A stretch of 64,000 bases of DNA. Origin: Synechococcus sp. KORDI-100 (GTDB lineage: Bacteria > Cyanobacteriota > Cyanobacteriia > PCC-6307 > Cyanobiaceae). The stretch covers positions 1,550,001 through 1,614,000 of the forward strand of contig NZ_CP006269.1 in the NCBI RefSeq assembly GCF_000737535.1. Reading direction: 5' to 3'. Shown here piece by piece: positions 42,900 through 52,827 of this stretch. Numbering within the stretch: the stretch's first letter is position 1; each line of letters starts with the position of its first letter. Both the position numbers and the translations under genes were made by a program. The notes below the pieces were generated by a model, which was given only the letters and a program-made list of their open reading frames with translations, was not told the DNA's origin and did no database searches.

Positions 42900-44450
42900 T
42901 TATCGACCTTGCATCTCAAGCAACCACTCCTGCTGGTTCTGGATCGCTTCCTGATATCGCGGAGTCGTGACGGGAGACATGATGGGACTCCTCAGTGGTG
43001 CCATCTGCACGGTTGGCTCGATCCTGGGCAGGGTTGGTGGATTGAACGTTTGCGGCTGGGCCTGAATGACCGGGGGAAGGGCATTCGGAGAGACAGTGCG
43101 GTCTTTCTTGCTGTCCAGGCGTTTGCGGGCCTCCTCCAGTTGAATCTCCCGGCGTCGGAGCATCGCCAGCTGCTGGACGGGGACGACGCTGAGCAAATGC
43201 CCAGGAGTGGCATCTGCGGGATAGACAAGACTCAACTTGACGGGATTGGTCTGGCCAGGAATCAGATTCAGATCAGCCAGGGCCAGGCTTTCTCCGGAGC
43301 GAAGACCGACGTGAATTTCCCGGTAACCCTCCATCGTTTCGATTCTGAGTGAGCCACGGAAGGCCGTGAACTGTTTTTTTCCGGAGACCACTGGATGACT
43401 CATCACCAGCTGATGCGCCCCCGATCCACTGAGGTTGAGGGTGACGTCGTAACGAACGCCGTAGGTCCCGACATTGTTCAGGGCTGAATCAGCCATCCGG
43501 GTTGAAAGAGGATTCACCTGCACGTCCCGCGTGCCGAAATTGTGTCGGGCGGTGCTGGTGAGCGGAACATGCAGGGGACCCTGGCGAAGGTCGTGCTGGA
43601 TGCTGGCGTTGTAGGTGTCCCCAAGGGCCACACCAGCCACGCGGGAAAAGACACGCCCCAGCTGGATGTCGCGAATGCGATTCAGGTAAATCCGACCGGG
43701 AGCGAGTCTCCCGGAGTTGAGAACAGAGATCAACCGTCTAGGGTCGTTGGTTTCCTCCGCGGCAACGACCGCCATGGTGAATGGTCCGTCACTGCGGCCA
43801 TGCAGCAGGCCGTTGGCGATGCCACGGGCAGGCAGCACCGTGCTGACGACGATGGCCTTGCCACCGGCAGGAATGGTGATCGAAGGCTTCAGTTTGCGAT
43901 CCAGTTCCTGACGGAGCATCTGAACGGCCGTCGCATCGCCCGGGCCGGTGTTCCAGGGACGCTTACCGAGGGGTTTGACACCCATCAGGTTGTTGGGCAG
44001 GTAGGGAGCTTCGAAGCTGTTTTTGACCGATCCCTTGTCGAAACGGAGCGTGACGGGTTGCCTGCCTGGATTGCTTGCGATCAAGGCCAGGGTGAGAAGA
44101 CCACGGTCACGGCGGCCGCCCATCTTTCTCTTGTCGTCCGGGTAGTACTTGTGGTGCATGTGAACACCGAACTCACCGTTGAAGGTGTATGCCGGATTGC
44201 GTAGGGGCCGATTGGTCTCTGCAGCAATGGCGGACCCTTTCGCCGTGTTCACAAGAATTCCAGGCCCCGTCACGATCTCCGGCTGATTCGAGTGGAGAAC
44301 AGGCACGTTGTTGAACGTGCCATTGAGGCCGCGAGCCCGTTGGCCTGCCATGAGCGCCACATAGGCCGAAGCCATCGACGGAAGCCCAATCTCAAGGGTC
44401 GCAATGGAGACAACGCTCACGACCAGAATTGGGACTCGTCTGAGCATCAT
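42900..44450 (-). CDS. exported DUF3370 family protein
   Basis: A 516-residue protein of the cyanobacterial family DUF3370, function unknown. MMLRRVPILVVSVVSIATLE begins a signal peptide ending near MASA, so the protein is exported. Family landmarks are LNGTFNNVPVLHSNQPEIV, GPGILVNTAKG, TFNGEFGVHMHHKY and LTLALIASNPGRQPVTL. The C-terminal 100 residues are Pro/Gln/Arg-rich with a short coiled-coil-like RRREIQLEEARKRLD. I chose the double Met at 44450; the frame extends 58 codons upstream without similarity. It is probably cotranscribed with the J-domain gene. Confidence 0.85.
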   Translation of the reverse strand: MMLRRVPILVVSVVSIATLEIGLPSMASAYVALMAGQRARGLNGTFNNVPVLHSNQPEIVTGPGILVNTAKGSAIAAETNRPLRNPAYTFNGEFGVHMHHKYYPDDKRKMGGRRDRGLLTLALIASNPGRQPVTLRFDKGSVKNSFEAPYLPNNLMGVKPLGKRPWNTGPGDATAVQMLRQELDRKLKPSITIPAGGKAIVVSTVLPARGIANGLLHGRSDGPFTMAVVAAEETNDPRRLISVLNSGRLAPGRIYLNRIRDIQLGRVFSRVAGVALGDTYNASIQHDLRQGPLHVPLTSTARHNFGTRDVQVNPLSTRMADSALNNVGTYGVRYDVTLNLSGSGAHQLVMSHPVVSGKKQFTAFRGSLRIETMEGYREIHVGLRSGESLALADLNLIPGQTNPVKLSLVYPADATPGHLLSVVPVQQLAMLRRREIQLEEARKRLDSKKDRTVSPNALPPVIQAQPQTFNPPTLPRIEPTVQMAPLRSPIMSPVTTPRYQEAIQNQQEWLLEMQGR

Positions 44451-44580
44451 GAGGGATTGTTGATCCGTTGCCAGGCGACCAGAACGGGGTGCCTCGGCGA
44501 GGCCACAACCTAATCCGAGGATCGTTCTGCGCCAAGCACAAATCCGCCATTGGACGTTTGATTTCGCCAGGATCTGACTA

Positions 44581-44781
44581 ATGCTGGAGTTCAACATGCT
44601 TCCTCCCTTCTGCTGTAGCGACACCTCCGATTACGACTCCCGTCGTCGCCATCACCAGCAACGAAAAATGGCGATGCTGACCTTCTGGCGTGATGGTCTT
44701 GAGCGACAGCTGTCGGCCATCAATGCGGCGATCGGCACCCTGGAGCAACAGATCGAGCGGGATGCTCAAAGCAACGGCTGA
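44581..44781 (+). CDS. small conserved protein with coiled-coil end
   Basis: A protein of 66 residues (61 if it starts at the second ATG, 44596). MLPPFCCSDTSDYDSRRRHH is followed by a helix KMAMLTFWRDGLERQLSAIN and AAIGTLEQQIERD with heptad-like spacing. I believe similar short proteins occur in other marine Synechococcus, but no function is known. It is divergent from DUF3370 and overlaps the end of the sigma factor gene by 16 bases, tail to tail. Confidence 0.6.
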   Translation: MLEFNMLPPFCCSDTSDYDSRRRHHQQRKMAMLTFWRDGLERQLSAINAAIGTLEQQIERDAQSNG

Positions 44782-45398
44782 GGTGTCTTCACGGCTCCTG
44801 CCAGCCTTGACAGTCCCCGTTTGACCCTGCGATGCACCGTCATCGCTGAAAGACTGAGCTTGCGACCCGCCTGTCGCAGGCTCATCCCATCAAGAACCAC
44901 AGCTTTGATGGCCATGATTTCAACCTTCGGGAGTTTGTTCAGAGCCTTCATCAGCTCGCGTTGCCGTTCGCTTTGCTCTGTTGCCTCGAGGTCTTGAGCG
45001 TCTGCGACCCACTGGTCGTCCCGAAGTGTCGACCATCGACCTTTGCTGAGATACAGCATCAGGGTCTGATGATCCTGTGCCGACAGGCTGTCGTCTCGGC
45101 ATCGCATCAACCGTTGAGCCCTCTCCTCAACGCTCCGCGGCAACCTGACGATGCCGCTGCTGTCCCTGAGGTAATGCAGGATCGCTCCCCGAATGTGGGG
45201 TCGTGCGAAGGCGTTGAAGTGTGTTGATCGCTGTTCGCTGAATTGGTGCGACGCCCGGATCAGACCAAGCCTGCCGACCTGGACGAGGTCATCGAGGTCC
45301 TCGCTGGTGCGACTGGCGTAATGACGGGCGATGGGTGTCACCAGCTGTAGATGCTGTTCAACGATCACGTTGCGGCCGTTGATGGGTCGTTGGGTCAT
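44766..45398 (-). CDS. sigma-70 family RNA polymerase sigma factor, type III (SigF/SigB-like)
   Basis: A 210-residue sigma factor with regions 2, 3 and 4 but no region 1. Region 2 is EQHLQLVTPIARHYAS and DLDDLVQVGRLGLIRASHQF with FNAFARPHIRGAI; the region 3 start reads GIVRLPRSVEERAQRL; the region 4 helix-turn-helix is MSLRQAGRKLSLSAMTVHRR. This is the alternative, non-ECF type III class that in cyanobacteria handles motility, stress or late-growth genes. No anti-sigma gene is evident. It is downstream of the Ap4A phosphorylase gene (77-base gap). Confidence 0.88.
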   Translation of the reverse strand: MTQRPINGRNVIVEQHLQLVTPIARHYASRTSEDLDDLVQVGRLGLIRASHQFSEQRSTHFNAFARPHIRGAILHYLRDSSGIVRLPRSVEERAQRLMRCRDDSLSAQDHQTLMLYLSKGRWSTLRDDQWVADAQDLEATEQSERQRELMKALNKLPKVEIMAIKAVVLDGMSLRQAGRKLSLSAMTVHRRVKRGLSRLAGAVKTPQPLL

Positions 45399-45475
45399 GG
45401 AGCAGATCGGTTCGTTCCTTGAGATCGGTCTGTTCCAAGCGATGCACGGCTGGATCCCTCACGTCATCCGTGTGA

Positions 45476-46339
45476 TCACGGACCTGGTGGCAGAACGTCT
45501 CTCAGCAGAGATTCAGGGCCAGCGCTCCGCAGCCAGCGTCGATCGGAGGCCTCCGTGCTCAGCAGATAGCCGGCAAATCCGAGCGCATTCACACTGAAGC
45601 CCCTCACGCCCTCGCAGTGCCGTCGAATCAAAGCCAGCCATCGTCGGCTCAGCAGAAGGTTGTAAGGCTGGCTCGGCTTTTCACGGTCGGAGGGTGAACC
45701 CAGGCCGGCACGATCGCAGAGTTGTTCGTAGTGATCACAGAGCTCGACCGGCTCGGGAAGTTGATCAGGGAAATGCCGGATAAAACAATGAAGAGCCAGC
45801 AGCCTGTCCCCAGCGTCAGCTGTCCCAGGTTGTGAGTTCAGATCATGCGCGTCAAACCATGCTTCGCGAGGACAGAGCCGTTCGCCCTGGTGGCGTGGAA
45901 GCAACTGCAGATGACGATGCGGTTGGCTGGCACCAGCCGACGGCCCACTGTTGAAAAACCACAATCCAGTCGTGTCGCGATCGACATGCACAACGGATTG
46001 CCAATCCTCCAGGCTCAGCCAGCCATCCTGTGCAGCCCAATCGCGAGTGATCAGGAGCATGTGGCCGTTCTGAACTGGATATTTGTTCAGGATCAGCACA
46101 TGCCGGTTGAGCACCAGCGACACCTGAAGCTGTTCATTCCAGGGGCGGAATGGATTCGGTTTCGGCCCCGATGCACGCAGATGACGGGGAGGCAGGCCTG
46201 TGAGATGGCGAATCTCATAGGTGATGCCGGCCTCACCGCTGATGTGCCCAAGCTCGGTCGACAGGGGAACAAGCGCCTTGCTGGACAGGGCTGCATCACT
46301 GCACCGCAGAGCTTTGTGCCAGTAGGTATCAGCCGCCAT
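45476..46339 (-). CDS. Ap4A phosphorylase / ATP adenylyltransferase
   Basis: A 287-residue member of the Apa1/2 family of the HIT-like superfamily, which phosphorolyses diadenosine tetraphosphate to ATP and ADP. The active-site segment GASQPHRHLQLLP carries the HxHxQ-type motif with the nucleophilic His; NGHMLLITRDWAAQ and FNSGPSAGASQPH are conserved around it. The C-terminal domain has PYNLLLSRRWLALIRR. The start overlaps the SpoIID-like gene by 11 bases. Ap4A is a stress-linked nucleotide, so a role in clearing it after translation errors or heat stress is likely. Confidence 0.88.
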   Translation of the reverse strand: MAADTYWHKALRCSDAALSSKALVPLSTELGHISGEAGITYEIRHLTGLPPRHLRASGPKPNPFRPWNEQLQVSLVLNRHVLILNKYPVQNGHMLLITRDWAAQDGWLSLEDWQSVVHVDRDTTGLWFFNSGPSAGASQPHRHLQLLPRHQGERLCPREAWFDAHDLNSQPGTADAGDRLLALHCFIRHFPDQLPEPVELCDHYEQLCDRAGLGSPSDREKPSQPYNLLLSRRWLALIRRHCEGVRGFSVNALGFAGYLLSTEASDRRWLRSAGPESLLRDVLPPGP

Positions 46340-47309
46340 CGCGCTGCAGACGAGCCAGTGATGCGCCTCGGTAGTAGTGACCGAGGATCTCGTTGAACTG
46401 AAGACCGTCCAGAGCCAGTTGCTGCGCCCCCTGCTGGCTCATGCTGGCACCCAGATGGCCGTGGGCCTCAGCACTGATCGAGCTGGTCGCCGCATAGAGA
46501 CTCTCAACAATCCCACCCTTGTAGCTGAGGACGATGCCACGGGTACTGGCTGTGGCGTCCCGGCTTCGCTGGCTTCTCGTTGCTTCGCCCCCGTAAACCT
46601 GCCAACGGGTTGTGTCTCCGAGGTTGAAATCCCGGGACGCCGGTCTGGCCAGATGGGCCAGGGCGTAGGAGCGAGCGGCAACGGCCTGGGCCTTGAGTGC
46701 TTCAAGATTCCAGCCACTCGGCATTTCAGCACCGACCACGGACGCCACGTACTGCTCGAGATCAAGCTCGTTCACCGCGATCCAGCCCTGATCGCGGCGA
46801 AGGAATTCAAGGTTGTGTCGATAGGGAACCTGATTGATTAGGATCGTGCCTCCGCTGCAGCGAACAGAACCAGCACGATCGCTGCGGAGGATCGAAAGAA
46901 GATCACGGTCCTTGAGACGTGGTCCGGAGCCTTGGACGCGGCAGACCATCCCCTGACTTGTCTGGAGGCTTCTGATCGGCGAGCGACTCGTCAGGGCTAC
47001 ACGAATCGGCAGGCTGACCGACTCGCCCAGAGGGGGGACATCAGGCACCAGGGGAGCCACACCGCCGGCTGGTCCCGCTGCTGGTGAGGAGCTTGGCGAG
47101 CTGGCTCGTGACAAGGCTGTGCTCGAGCTGGCGCGATCTGCAGCCCGGGGGTCTTCGAGAAGCTCCAGCAACGACGCTTCCCCTTGATCAGCGCCAGACT
47201 GATTTGGCTGAAACTGTTCGCTGATCGATCGACTCGATCCAACAAAACCGATGGCCGCCACGACCAGCGTTAGAAGCACCACCAGAGCCACACGAGAGAG
47301 TGGGGCCAC
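46329..47309 (-). CDS. SpoIID/LytB-domain protein
   Basis: A 326-residue protein with an N-terminal hydrophobic segment (VALVVLLTLVVAAIGFVGSS), so exported or membrane-anchored; start codon GTG. A Ser/Pro-rich linker (about 45-85) leads to a SpoIID domain: DLEQYVASVVGAEMPSGWN, LKAQAVAARSYALAHL and VYGGEATRS, then a region with GGIVESLYAATSS. SpoIID is a lytic transglycosylase acting on stripped glycan; cyanobacterial homologues probably trim peptidoglycan in growth. The catalytic Glu (GAEMP) is kept. It is divergent from the SDR gene. Confidence 0.88.
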   Translation of the reverse strand: MAPLSRVALVVLLTLVVAAIGFVGSSRSISEQFQPNQSGADQGEASLLELLEDPRAADRASSSTALSRASSPSSSPAAGPAGGVAPLVPDVPPLGESVSLPIRVALTSRSPIRSLQTSQGMVCRVQGSGPRLKDRDLLSILRSDRAGSVRCSGGTILINQVPYRHNLEFLRRDQGWIAVNELDLEQYVASVVGAEMPSGWNLEALKAQAVAARSYALAHLARPASRDFNLGDTTRWQVYGGEATRSQRSRDATASTRGIVLSYKGGIVESLYAATSSISAEAHGHLGASMSQQGAQQLALDGLQFNEILGHYYRGASLARLQRDGG

Positions 47310-47384
47310 GCACGATTCCGCTCAGAACAGGCGGAATCATGGCCGACTTCAGCGGAGAGATGGTGACCATGACGCCCAGCTGTC

Positions 47385-48119
47385 GTGAGTTCCGCAGGCG
47401 TTTCTGATCAATCCTGGACGGGCACAGCCCTGGTGGTAGGCGCAGGCGGCATCGGCTCCGCTGTCGCCCTGGAGCTCAGCCAACGCTTCCCGGAGCTGAC
47501 AGTGCTGACCTGTGGACGCCAGGGTCCCCCCGACCAGGACCTTAAGATTGATCTCGAAGACGATGCATCTCTGGATCACTTCACCGGTGCGCTCCAGGCC
47601 CGTGGAGATCGTCTGCGGCTTCTGTTCAACTGCAGCGGTCGATTGCATGGACCCGAGCTTCAACCGGAAAAACGCCTCAAGCAGGTGAATCGGCGGCAAC
47701 TGGAGCAACAGTTCGCGATCAACGCCATCGCTCCTGTTCTGCTGGCGCGGGCCGTGGAACCGCTGCTGAAACGCGATCAACCCTTCCATTTCGCCAGCCT
47801 CAGTGCGCGGGTCGGAAGCATCGGGGACAACAGGAGCGGAGGCTGGTACGGCTATCGAGCGGCCAAAGCAGCCCAGAACCAGTTGCTCCGCTGCCTCAGT
47901 CTGGAGTGGTCCCGCCGTTGGCCTCAGACCACTGTCACGTTGCTGCATCCGGGGACGACGGACACGGAGTTGTCAAAACCGTTTCAGTCGTTCGTGCCCG
48001 CTGAAAAGCTTTTTTCACCCCAGCGTGCGGCCGGACATCTGATTGATGTTCTGGTCCGGCAGACCCCTGAAACGACAGGTCGCTTCCTGGCCTGGGATGG
48101 TCAGGAAATCGTCTGGTGA
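47385..48119 (+). CDS. short-chain dehydrogenase/reductase
   Basis: A 244-residue SDR. The cofactor loop is VVGAGGIGSAVALEL (residues 18-32); the acidic D of DLEDD and FNCSGRLHGPE (NAG-like) follow; the catalytic set is Ser in FASLSARVG and the YGYRAAKAA (YxxxK). The HPGTTDTELSKPFQ segment matches the CsgA/CsgR-like SDR group, often NADP-dependent. Start is GTG; no better ATG exists. The substrate is unknown. Its end overlaps the DUF2237 gene by 19 bases. Confidence 0.85.
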   Translation: MSSAGVSDQSWTGTALVVGAGGIGSAVALELSQRFPELTVLTCGRQGPPDQDLKIDLEDDASLDHFTGALQARGDRLRLLFNCSGRLHGPELQPEKRLKQVNRRQLEQQFAINAIAPVLLARAVEPLLKRDQPFHFASLSARVGSIGDNRSGGWYGYRAAKAAQNQLLRCLSLEWSRRWPQTTVTLLHPGTTDTELSKPFQSFVPAEKLFSPQRAAGHLIDVLVRQTPETTGRFLAWDGQEIVW

Positions 48120-48496
48120 GCATGCTCCTTGAGCTGCTCCAGTGAAACCACTTGCAGAGCCGTGTCTTCGGTGGATTCCAGACAGACCTTCGGAGCCATT
48201 CCATCCTCGTAGGCCTGCTTCCAACGGGGCGCACAGACACACCAGTGATCGCCAGGCTTCAGACCGGGGAACTGAAAGGCCGGCACCGGTGTGGAGAGAT
48301 CATTCCCCTGAGCCTTGCTGTAGCGAAGAAAGGATTCCGTCATCACGCAGCAGATGCTGTGCTGACCTTGGTCGGACGGGTCGGTTTCACAGAAGCCGTT
48401 CCGGTACCAACCCGTCATCGGCTGACAGCCACAGACTTTCAGAGGTGCCCCGAGCACGTTTCGGGAGTTGGATCTGGCCGGAGTGCTGGCGGTCAT
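48101..48496 (-). CDS. DUF2237 family protein
   Basis: A 131-residue protein of DUF2237. Typical blocks: NVLGAPLKVCGCQPMTGWYR, CETDPSDQGQHSICCVMTE, FLRYSKAQGNDLSTPVPAF and GLKPGDHWCVCAPRWKQA. Seven cysteines, several in pairs, and invariant His/Trp hint at a metal- or redox-binding fold, but no function is known. Start MTASTPARSN at 48496; a start 14 codons upstream is less likely. Confidence 0.88.
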   Translation of the reverse strand: MTASTPARSNSRNVLGAPLKVCGCQPMTGWYRNGFCETDPSDQGQHSICCVMTESFLRYSKAQGNDLSTPVPAFQFPGLKPGDHWCVCAPRWKQAYEDGMAPKVCLESTEDTALQVVSLEQLKEHAHQTIS

Positions 48497-48607
48497 CCTG
48501 AGGCTTTCGATGCGAGGAGTCTGACGAAGGAGTGGCACATTTTGACGACAGATGGTTGACGGACCCCTAGGGGAACGCGTTAAAGGTCAGACAGTCATGT
48601 CCCCTCG

Positions 48608-48838
48608 ATGGATTGGGAGTTCACCGAAGACGCTGCCTTTCTCGCACTCTGCGATGCCTTCCGCGAAAGCGGTGAAAGTTCGGCCATGGAATTTCTGGCC
48701 AATGGTGAAGGGGCCTTTCATTTCCAGGATCTGGCGCAGAACGCGGCTGGCGAGGGGCTTGATCTGAGTGAGTCGAATGCCCTCGACGCGTTCCAGCAGG
48801 ATGTGATCGACACGATGGAAAAGCTCTGCCAGGACTGA
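48608..48838 (+). CDS. small acidic conserved protein
   Basis: A 76-residue acidic protein starting MDWEFTEDAAFLALCDAFRE, all helical by appearance, with no signal or span. No family recognised. It stands alone, between DUF2237 and the gene downstream of metH, with convergent orientation to the latter. Composition and clean start suggest a real gene. Confidence 0.55.
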   Translation: MDWEFTEDAAFLALCDAFRESGESSAMEFLANGEGAFHFQDLAQNAAGEGLDLSESNALDAFQQDVIDTMEKLCQD

Positions 48839-48879
48839 ATTGACCGCGCGGGTTGCCGACATCAGCCTGCGTCGTCAGC

Positions 48880-49152
48880 TCAGCTGAAAAAGAAGGCAAT
48901 CTCCTTGTCTTTGAGACCATCCCATCCTGCTGCGATCAGGCGTGAGTTCAGGGACTCTTGATCGAAGTGTTTGGCACCGGTCTTCACCACGCGGTTGCGC
49001 ATCGACTTGAGGACTCCACTGCGCGCCCGTCTGCTTTCGAGATCCATCACCTCCCGATAGAGGGAGAGCATGGATTCAGGGATCGGCGTCCCATCGAGGT
49101 CAACACCCGCCTGAATCGCTGTATCAACGCCATCCGGTCCAGCTATCGCCAT
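48880..49152 (-). CDS. small conserved protein downstream of metH
   Basis: A 90-residue soluble protein with PIPESMLSLYREVMDLESRR, a basic stretch SMRNRVVKTGAKHFD and an end AAGWDGLKDKEIAFFFS. I do not recognise a named family, but the sequence reads as a conserved cyanobacterial protein. It begins 29 bases after metH on the same strand and may be cotranscribed with ilvE and metH. Confidence 0.6.
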   Translation of the reverse strand: MAIAGPDGVDTAIQAGVDLDGTPIPESMLSLYREVMDLESRRARSGVLKSMRNRVVKTGAKHFDQESLNSRLIAAGWDGLKDKEIAFFFS

Positions 49153-49181
49153 GGTTGATCTGCATGCAGAAGCGGCTCAGA

Positions 49182-52100
49182 TTACGCACTGAAGTAACGG
49201 GCCTTGCTGTGAATCGCCACCAGAGCCGTGGTGCTCTGTTCTGGTTCCAGCTGATCACTGGCATCCATGCTCAAGCCGATACGGTTGGCGTCGAGCCAGT
49301 CGAGCTGTTGCCTCGAATCGGCCACGTTCGGACAGGCCGGGTAGCCGAAGGAATAGCGGCTGCCTCGATAGCGCTGAGCAAGAACATCCCGCAGCGGCAT
49401 GCTGTCGGGATCGGGGAAACCGAGCTCGTCGCGGATGCGTGCGTGCACCCACTCCGCCAGGGCCTCAGCCATCTGGACGGCAAGGCCGTGGAAGTACAGA
49501 TAATCGCTGTAGTGATCGCCCTGGAACAGCTCCTTGGCCACCTCACTGGCCTTGTCGCCCATGGTGACCGCCTGCATCGGCAAGACATCGCTGGGGCGGC
49601 CATCGGTTTGAAGGTCCCGGAAGAAATCTGCAATGCAGTAGCGATTGCCTGACCGTTGACGAGGCAGGTCAAAACGTCCGAGTTCCTGATCTCCACTGGC
49701 ATCGAACACCCGCAGGGAATTTCCGTCCCTGCCGACTGGGAAGTAGCCGTAGGCCACACGAGGCGTCAGCAGCCGTTCATCCAGGCAGCGATCAATCCAC
49801 TGCAGCAACACAGGTTCCGCTTTTTCGGCCAGCATCGCGTCGTAGTCCTCGCGGCTCTGCTGCTGGGTTTTACGGATCTGCCACTGGCCGGCGAACAGGG
49901 CATTGCGGTCCAGATACCGGAAGACGTCATCCAGGGGAATGTCCTGCTCCGTGAGGATCGCTGCACCGTGAAAGGGTGGTGTCACCGCGGCTTCGGCGGG
50001 TACGGTCTCAGAGCGTTCCCTGCTGACCACCGCAGGCGTTGAGGGCACGTCTTCGGTGCTGTCGTTGTTCTTGGCGACGGCGGGGGCCTCGACCTCATCG
50101 TTGTCATCAAGGCCGACACCCTGTGGTGCGCCATCGAGAAATCCCTGGCTGTTGCTCCAGGTGTCCTTGACCTTGGCATCCATCAGCGCATCCATGAAGC
50201 GCAGATCAGCGAAGGCGTCGCGGCCGTAAATCACCTTGCCGTTGTAGACATCCCGGCAATCCTTCTGAACGAAACGGGGGGTGAGTGCGGCACCACCGAG
50301 GATCACCGGAACATCAATCCCTGCTTCGTTGAAAGCACTGAGGTTGTCTTTCATGAAGGCCGTCGACTTCACAAGCAGCCCGCTCATGGCGATGCAATCC
50401 GCCTTATGTTCCAGCTGGGCCTCGATAATGGCTTCACAGCTCTGCTTGATCCCGAGGTTGACCACCTCGTAGCCATTGTTGGTGAGGATGATGTCGACCA
50501 GATTTTTACCGATGTCATGAACGTCTCCCTTCACGGTGGCGATCAGGAACTTCCCTTTGCTGCTGCTTTCCCCCTCGGTTTTCTCCATGTGGGGTTCCAG
50601 GTAAGCCACGGCTGACTTCATCGTTTCAGCGCTCTGGAGCACGAAAGGCAGCTGCATCTGCCCGCTGCCGAACAATTCACCCACCACCTTCATGCCATCC
50701 AGCAGGTAGGTGTTGACGATTTCCAGTGGTTTGTAGGTCTTGAGACCTTCATCAAGTGCCGGCTCGAGACCGATCCGTTCACCGTCGATGATGTGCTGTT
50801 TGAGGCGTTCCTCAACAGGCAAGTCCGCGAGGGAGGGACCGGAGGCCCGGGCCTCCTTGGTGCTGACGCCCTCGAACAGTTTCGTGAGTTCGGTCAGCGG
50901 GTCGTAGGTGCAGATTCCGTTGTCGAATGTCCGGTTGTCATTGATCAGATCGCGGCAGATCGTCTGATGGTCGCCGTTGATCTTGATCAGCGGCAGGATC
51001 TTCGCCGGGCTGACAATGGCCGCATCCATACCGGCTTCGCAGCAATCGTGCAGGAAGACGGAGTTGAGGGTGATGCGCGCCGCAGGAGACAAACCGAAAC
51101 TGACATTGCTCACCCCGAGGACAACATGAACGCCGGGAAGGTTGTCGCGGATCAGTCGGATGGCATCAACCGTTGCCTTGCCATTCAGACGATCTTCTTC
51201 GATGCCGGTTGAAATCGGCAGGGCGAGGGGGTCATAGAAGATTTCATGGGCCGGCAGACCGAATTCGAGGGCATCCCGGTAGGCCCGCTGGGCGATGCTG
51301 AATTTTTTCTCAGCTGTCCGCGCCATTCCATCCTCGTCGATGGTGCCAACGACAACTCCAGCTCCGTAACGCCTGGCCAGCTCGAGCACCTTGAAGAAGC
51401 GCTCATCACCATCCTCGTAGTTGGTGGAATTGAGGATGCATTTGCCGCCTGCCACCTTGAGGCCGGCTTCCATCTTCTGCCACTCGGTGGAGTCGAGCAT
51501 CAGGGGCAAATTGACGTTCGTGACAAGCCGACTCACCAGCTCGTGCATATCGCGTTCGCCATCGCGCCCCACATAGTCGACATTGACGTCGAGAACATGG
51601 GCGTTCTCCTTCACCTGGCCGCGGGCGACGGAGACGAGGCCATCCCAGTCCTCGTCAGCCAGAAGTTCGCGGACCTTGCGGCTGCCACTGGCGTTGAGAC
51701 GTTCTCCGATGATCAGGAAGGAATTGTCCTGGTGGTACGGCGTGATGCCGTAGATCGACGACGCTGCCGGTTCCACCCTGGCGAGGCTCCGCTCGGCGGG
51801 CTTCAGCTGGGCCGACAGTTCCGACAGGGCTCCGATGTGCGCTGGCGTGGTGCCACAACAACCGCCGATGACCTGGACCCCGAGATCCTCGACGAAATGC
51901 ATCAGCTGCATCTTCAGTTCCGTCGGCGTCAGTCGGTAATGGGCAACACCGCCGATGTTCTCCGGTAGTCCGGCATTGGGAATGCAGCTCACCGCAAATG
52001 GCGAATGCTCGGAGAGGTAGCGGATGTGCTCCTTCATCTGTTCCGGGCCGGTGGCGCAATTCAGGCCAAGAATGTCGATGGGGAAGGGTTCCAGGATGGA

Positions 52101-52769
52101 CACGACAGCAGCGATATCGGATCCCACCAACATCGTTCCCGTCGTCTCCATGGTCACGGACACCATCAATGGACGTCGTTGTCCCGTGCGCTCGAAGGCC
52201 TCCTCGATGCCCTGCAGGGCTGCCTTGATCTGAAGAACGTCCTGACAGGTTTCGACGATGAACAGATCAACGTCTCCTGCCAGAAGACCTTCCGCCTGTT
52301 CTCGAAAGGACGCGGACATCGAATCGAAGTCGATGTGTCCGAGCGTGGGCAGCTTCGTGGTGGGTCCCATCGAGCCGGCCACGAAACGAGGCTTCTCGTC
52401 AGTGCTGTAACGATCAGCCATTTCACGGGCCAGTTCAGCTGCTTTTTTGTTCAGCGCGAAGGCCTGATCCTCCAATCCGTATTCAGCGAGCACGATTGAG
52501 GCAGCACCGAATGTGTCTGTTTCGATCACATCGCAGCCAGCTTCCAGAAACTGCTGATGAACGGCCTGAACCGCATCAGGCCTTGTCACAACAAGGTTCT
52601 CGTTGCAGCCTTCCAGATCGGCCCCACCAAAATCCTCCAGGGTGAGATCCATCTGCTGAAGGCTGGTGCCCGTGGCTCCGTCAAAAACCAGCACCGGCCG
52701 TTCAGGGCTGTGCAGACGACGGAGAAAACGGGATGTCACGGCAGCTTTGGTTGTCGTGCTGGCAGCCAT
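49182..52769 (-). CDS. metH: cobalamin-dependent methionine synthase
   Basis: A 1195-residue four-module enzyme. Order: homocysteine domain (about 15-330; zinc Cys in LNCATGPEQ and [11 protein letters not shown]), pterin/methyl-THF domain (about 350-620; [17 protein letters not shown]), B12 cap and binding domain (about 650-890; [15 protein letters not shown] with the cobalt-ligating His) and a reactivation domain (about 960-1190; [28 protein letters not shown]). A low-complexity, acidic linker of about 70 residues separates the last two. It shows the organism uses B12 for methionine, consistent with cobU and cobN here. It follows ilvE by 58 bases. Confidence 0.97.
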   Translation of the reverse strand: MAASTTTKAAVTSRFLRRLHSPERPVLVFDGATGTSLQQMDLTLEDFGGADLEGCNENLVVTRPDAVQAVHQQFLEAGCDVIETDTFGAASIVLAEYGLEDQAFALNKKAAELAREMADRYSTDEKPRFVAGSMGPTTKLPTLGHIDFDSMSASFREQAEGLLAGDVDLFIVETCQDVLQIKAALQGIEEAFERTGQRRPLMVSVTMETTGTMLVGSDIAAVVSILEPFPIDILGLNCATGPEQMKEHIRYLSEHSPFAVSCIPNAGLPENIGGVAHYRLTPTELKMQLMHFVEDLGVQVIGGCCGTTPAHIGALSELSAQLKPAERSLARVEPAASSIYGITPYHQDNSFLIIGERLNASGSRKVRELLADEDWDGLVSVARGQVKENAHVLDVNVDYVGRDGERDMHELVSRLVTNVNLPLMLDSTEWQKMEAGLKVAGGKCILNSTNYEDGDERFFKVLELARRYGAGVVVGTIDEDGMARTAEKKFSIAQRAYRDALEFGLPAHEIFYDPLALPISTGIEEDRLNGKATVDAIRLIRDNLPGVHVVLGVSNVSFGLSPAARITLNSVFLHDCCEAGMDAAIVSPAKILPLIKINGDHQTICRDLINDNRTFDNGICTYDPLTELTKLFEGVSTKEARASGPSLADLPVEERLKQHIIDGERIGLEPALDEGLKTYKPLEIVNTYLLDGMKVVGELFGSGQMQLPFVLQSAETMKSAVAYLEPHMEKTEGESSSKGKFLIATVKGDVHDIGKNLVDIILTNNGYEVVNLGIKQSCEAIIEAQLEHKADCIAMSGLLVKSTAFMKDNLSAFNEAGIDVPVILGGAALTPRFVQKDCRDVYNGKVIYGRDAFADLRFMDALMDAKVKDTWSNSQGFLDGAPQGVGLDDNDEVEAPAVAKNNDSTEDVPSTPAVVSRERSETVPAEAAVTPPFHGAAILTEQDIPLDDVFRYLDRNALFAGQWQIRKTQQQSREDYDAMLAEKAEPVLLQWIDRCLDERLLTPRVAYGYFPVGRDGNSLRVFDASGDQELGRFDLPRQRSGNRYCIADFFRDLQTDGRPSDVLPMQAVTMGDKASEVAKELFQGDHYSDYLYFHGLAVQMAEALAEWVHARIRDELGFPDPDSMPLRDVLAQRYRGSRYSFGYPACPNVADSRQQLDWLDANRIGLSMDASDQLEPEQSTTALVAIHSKARYFSA

Positions 52770-52827
52770 GAACCTGATCTTGATCGTTGGATCCTAAGAA
52801 AACTGTCTGCAGCTCTTCTCCCCTGCG

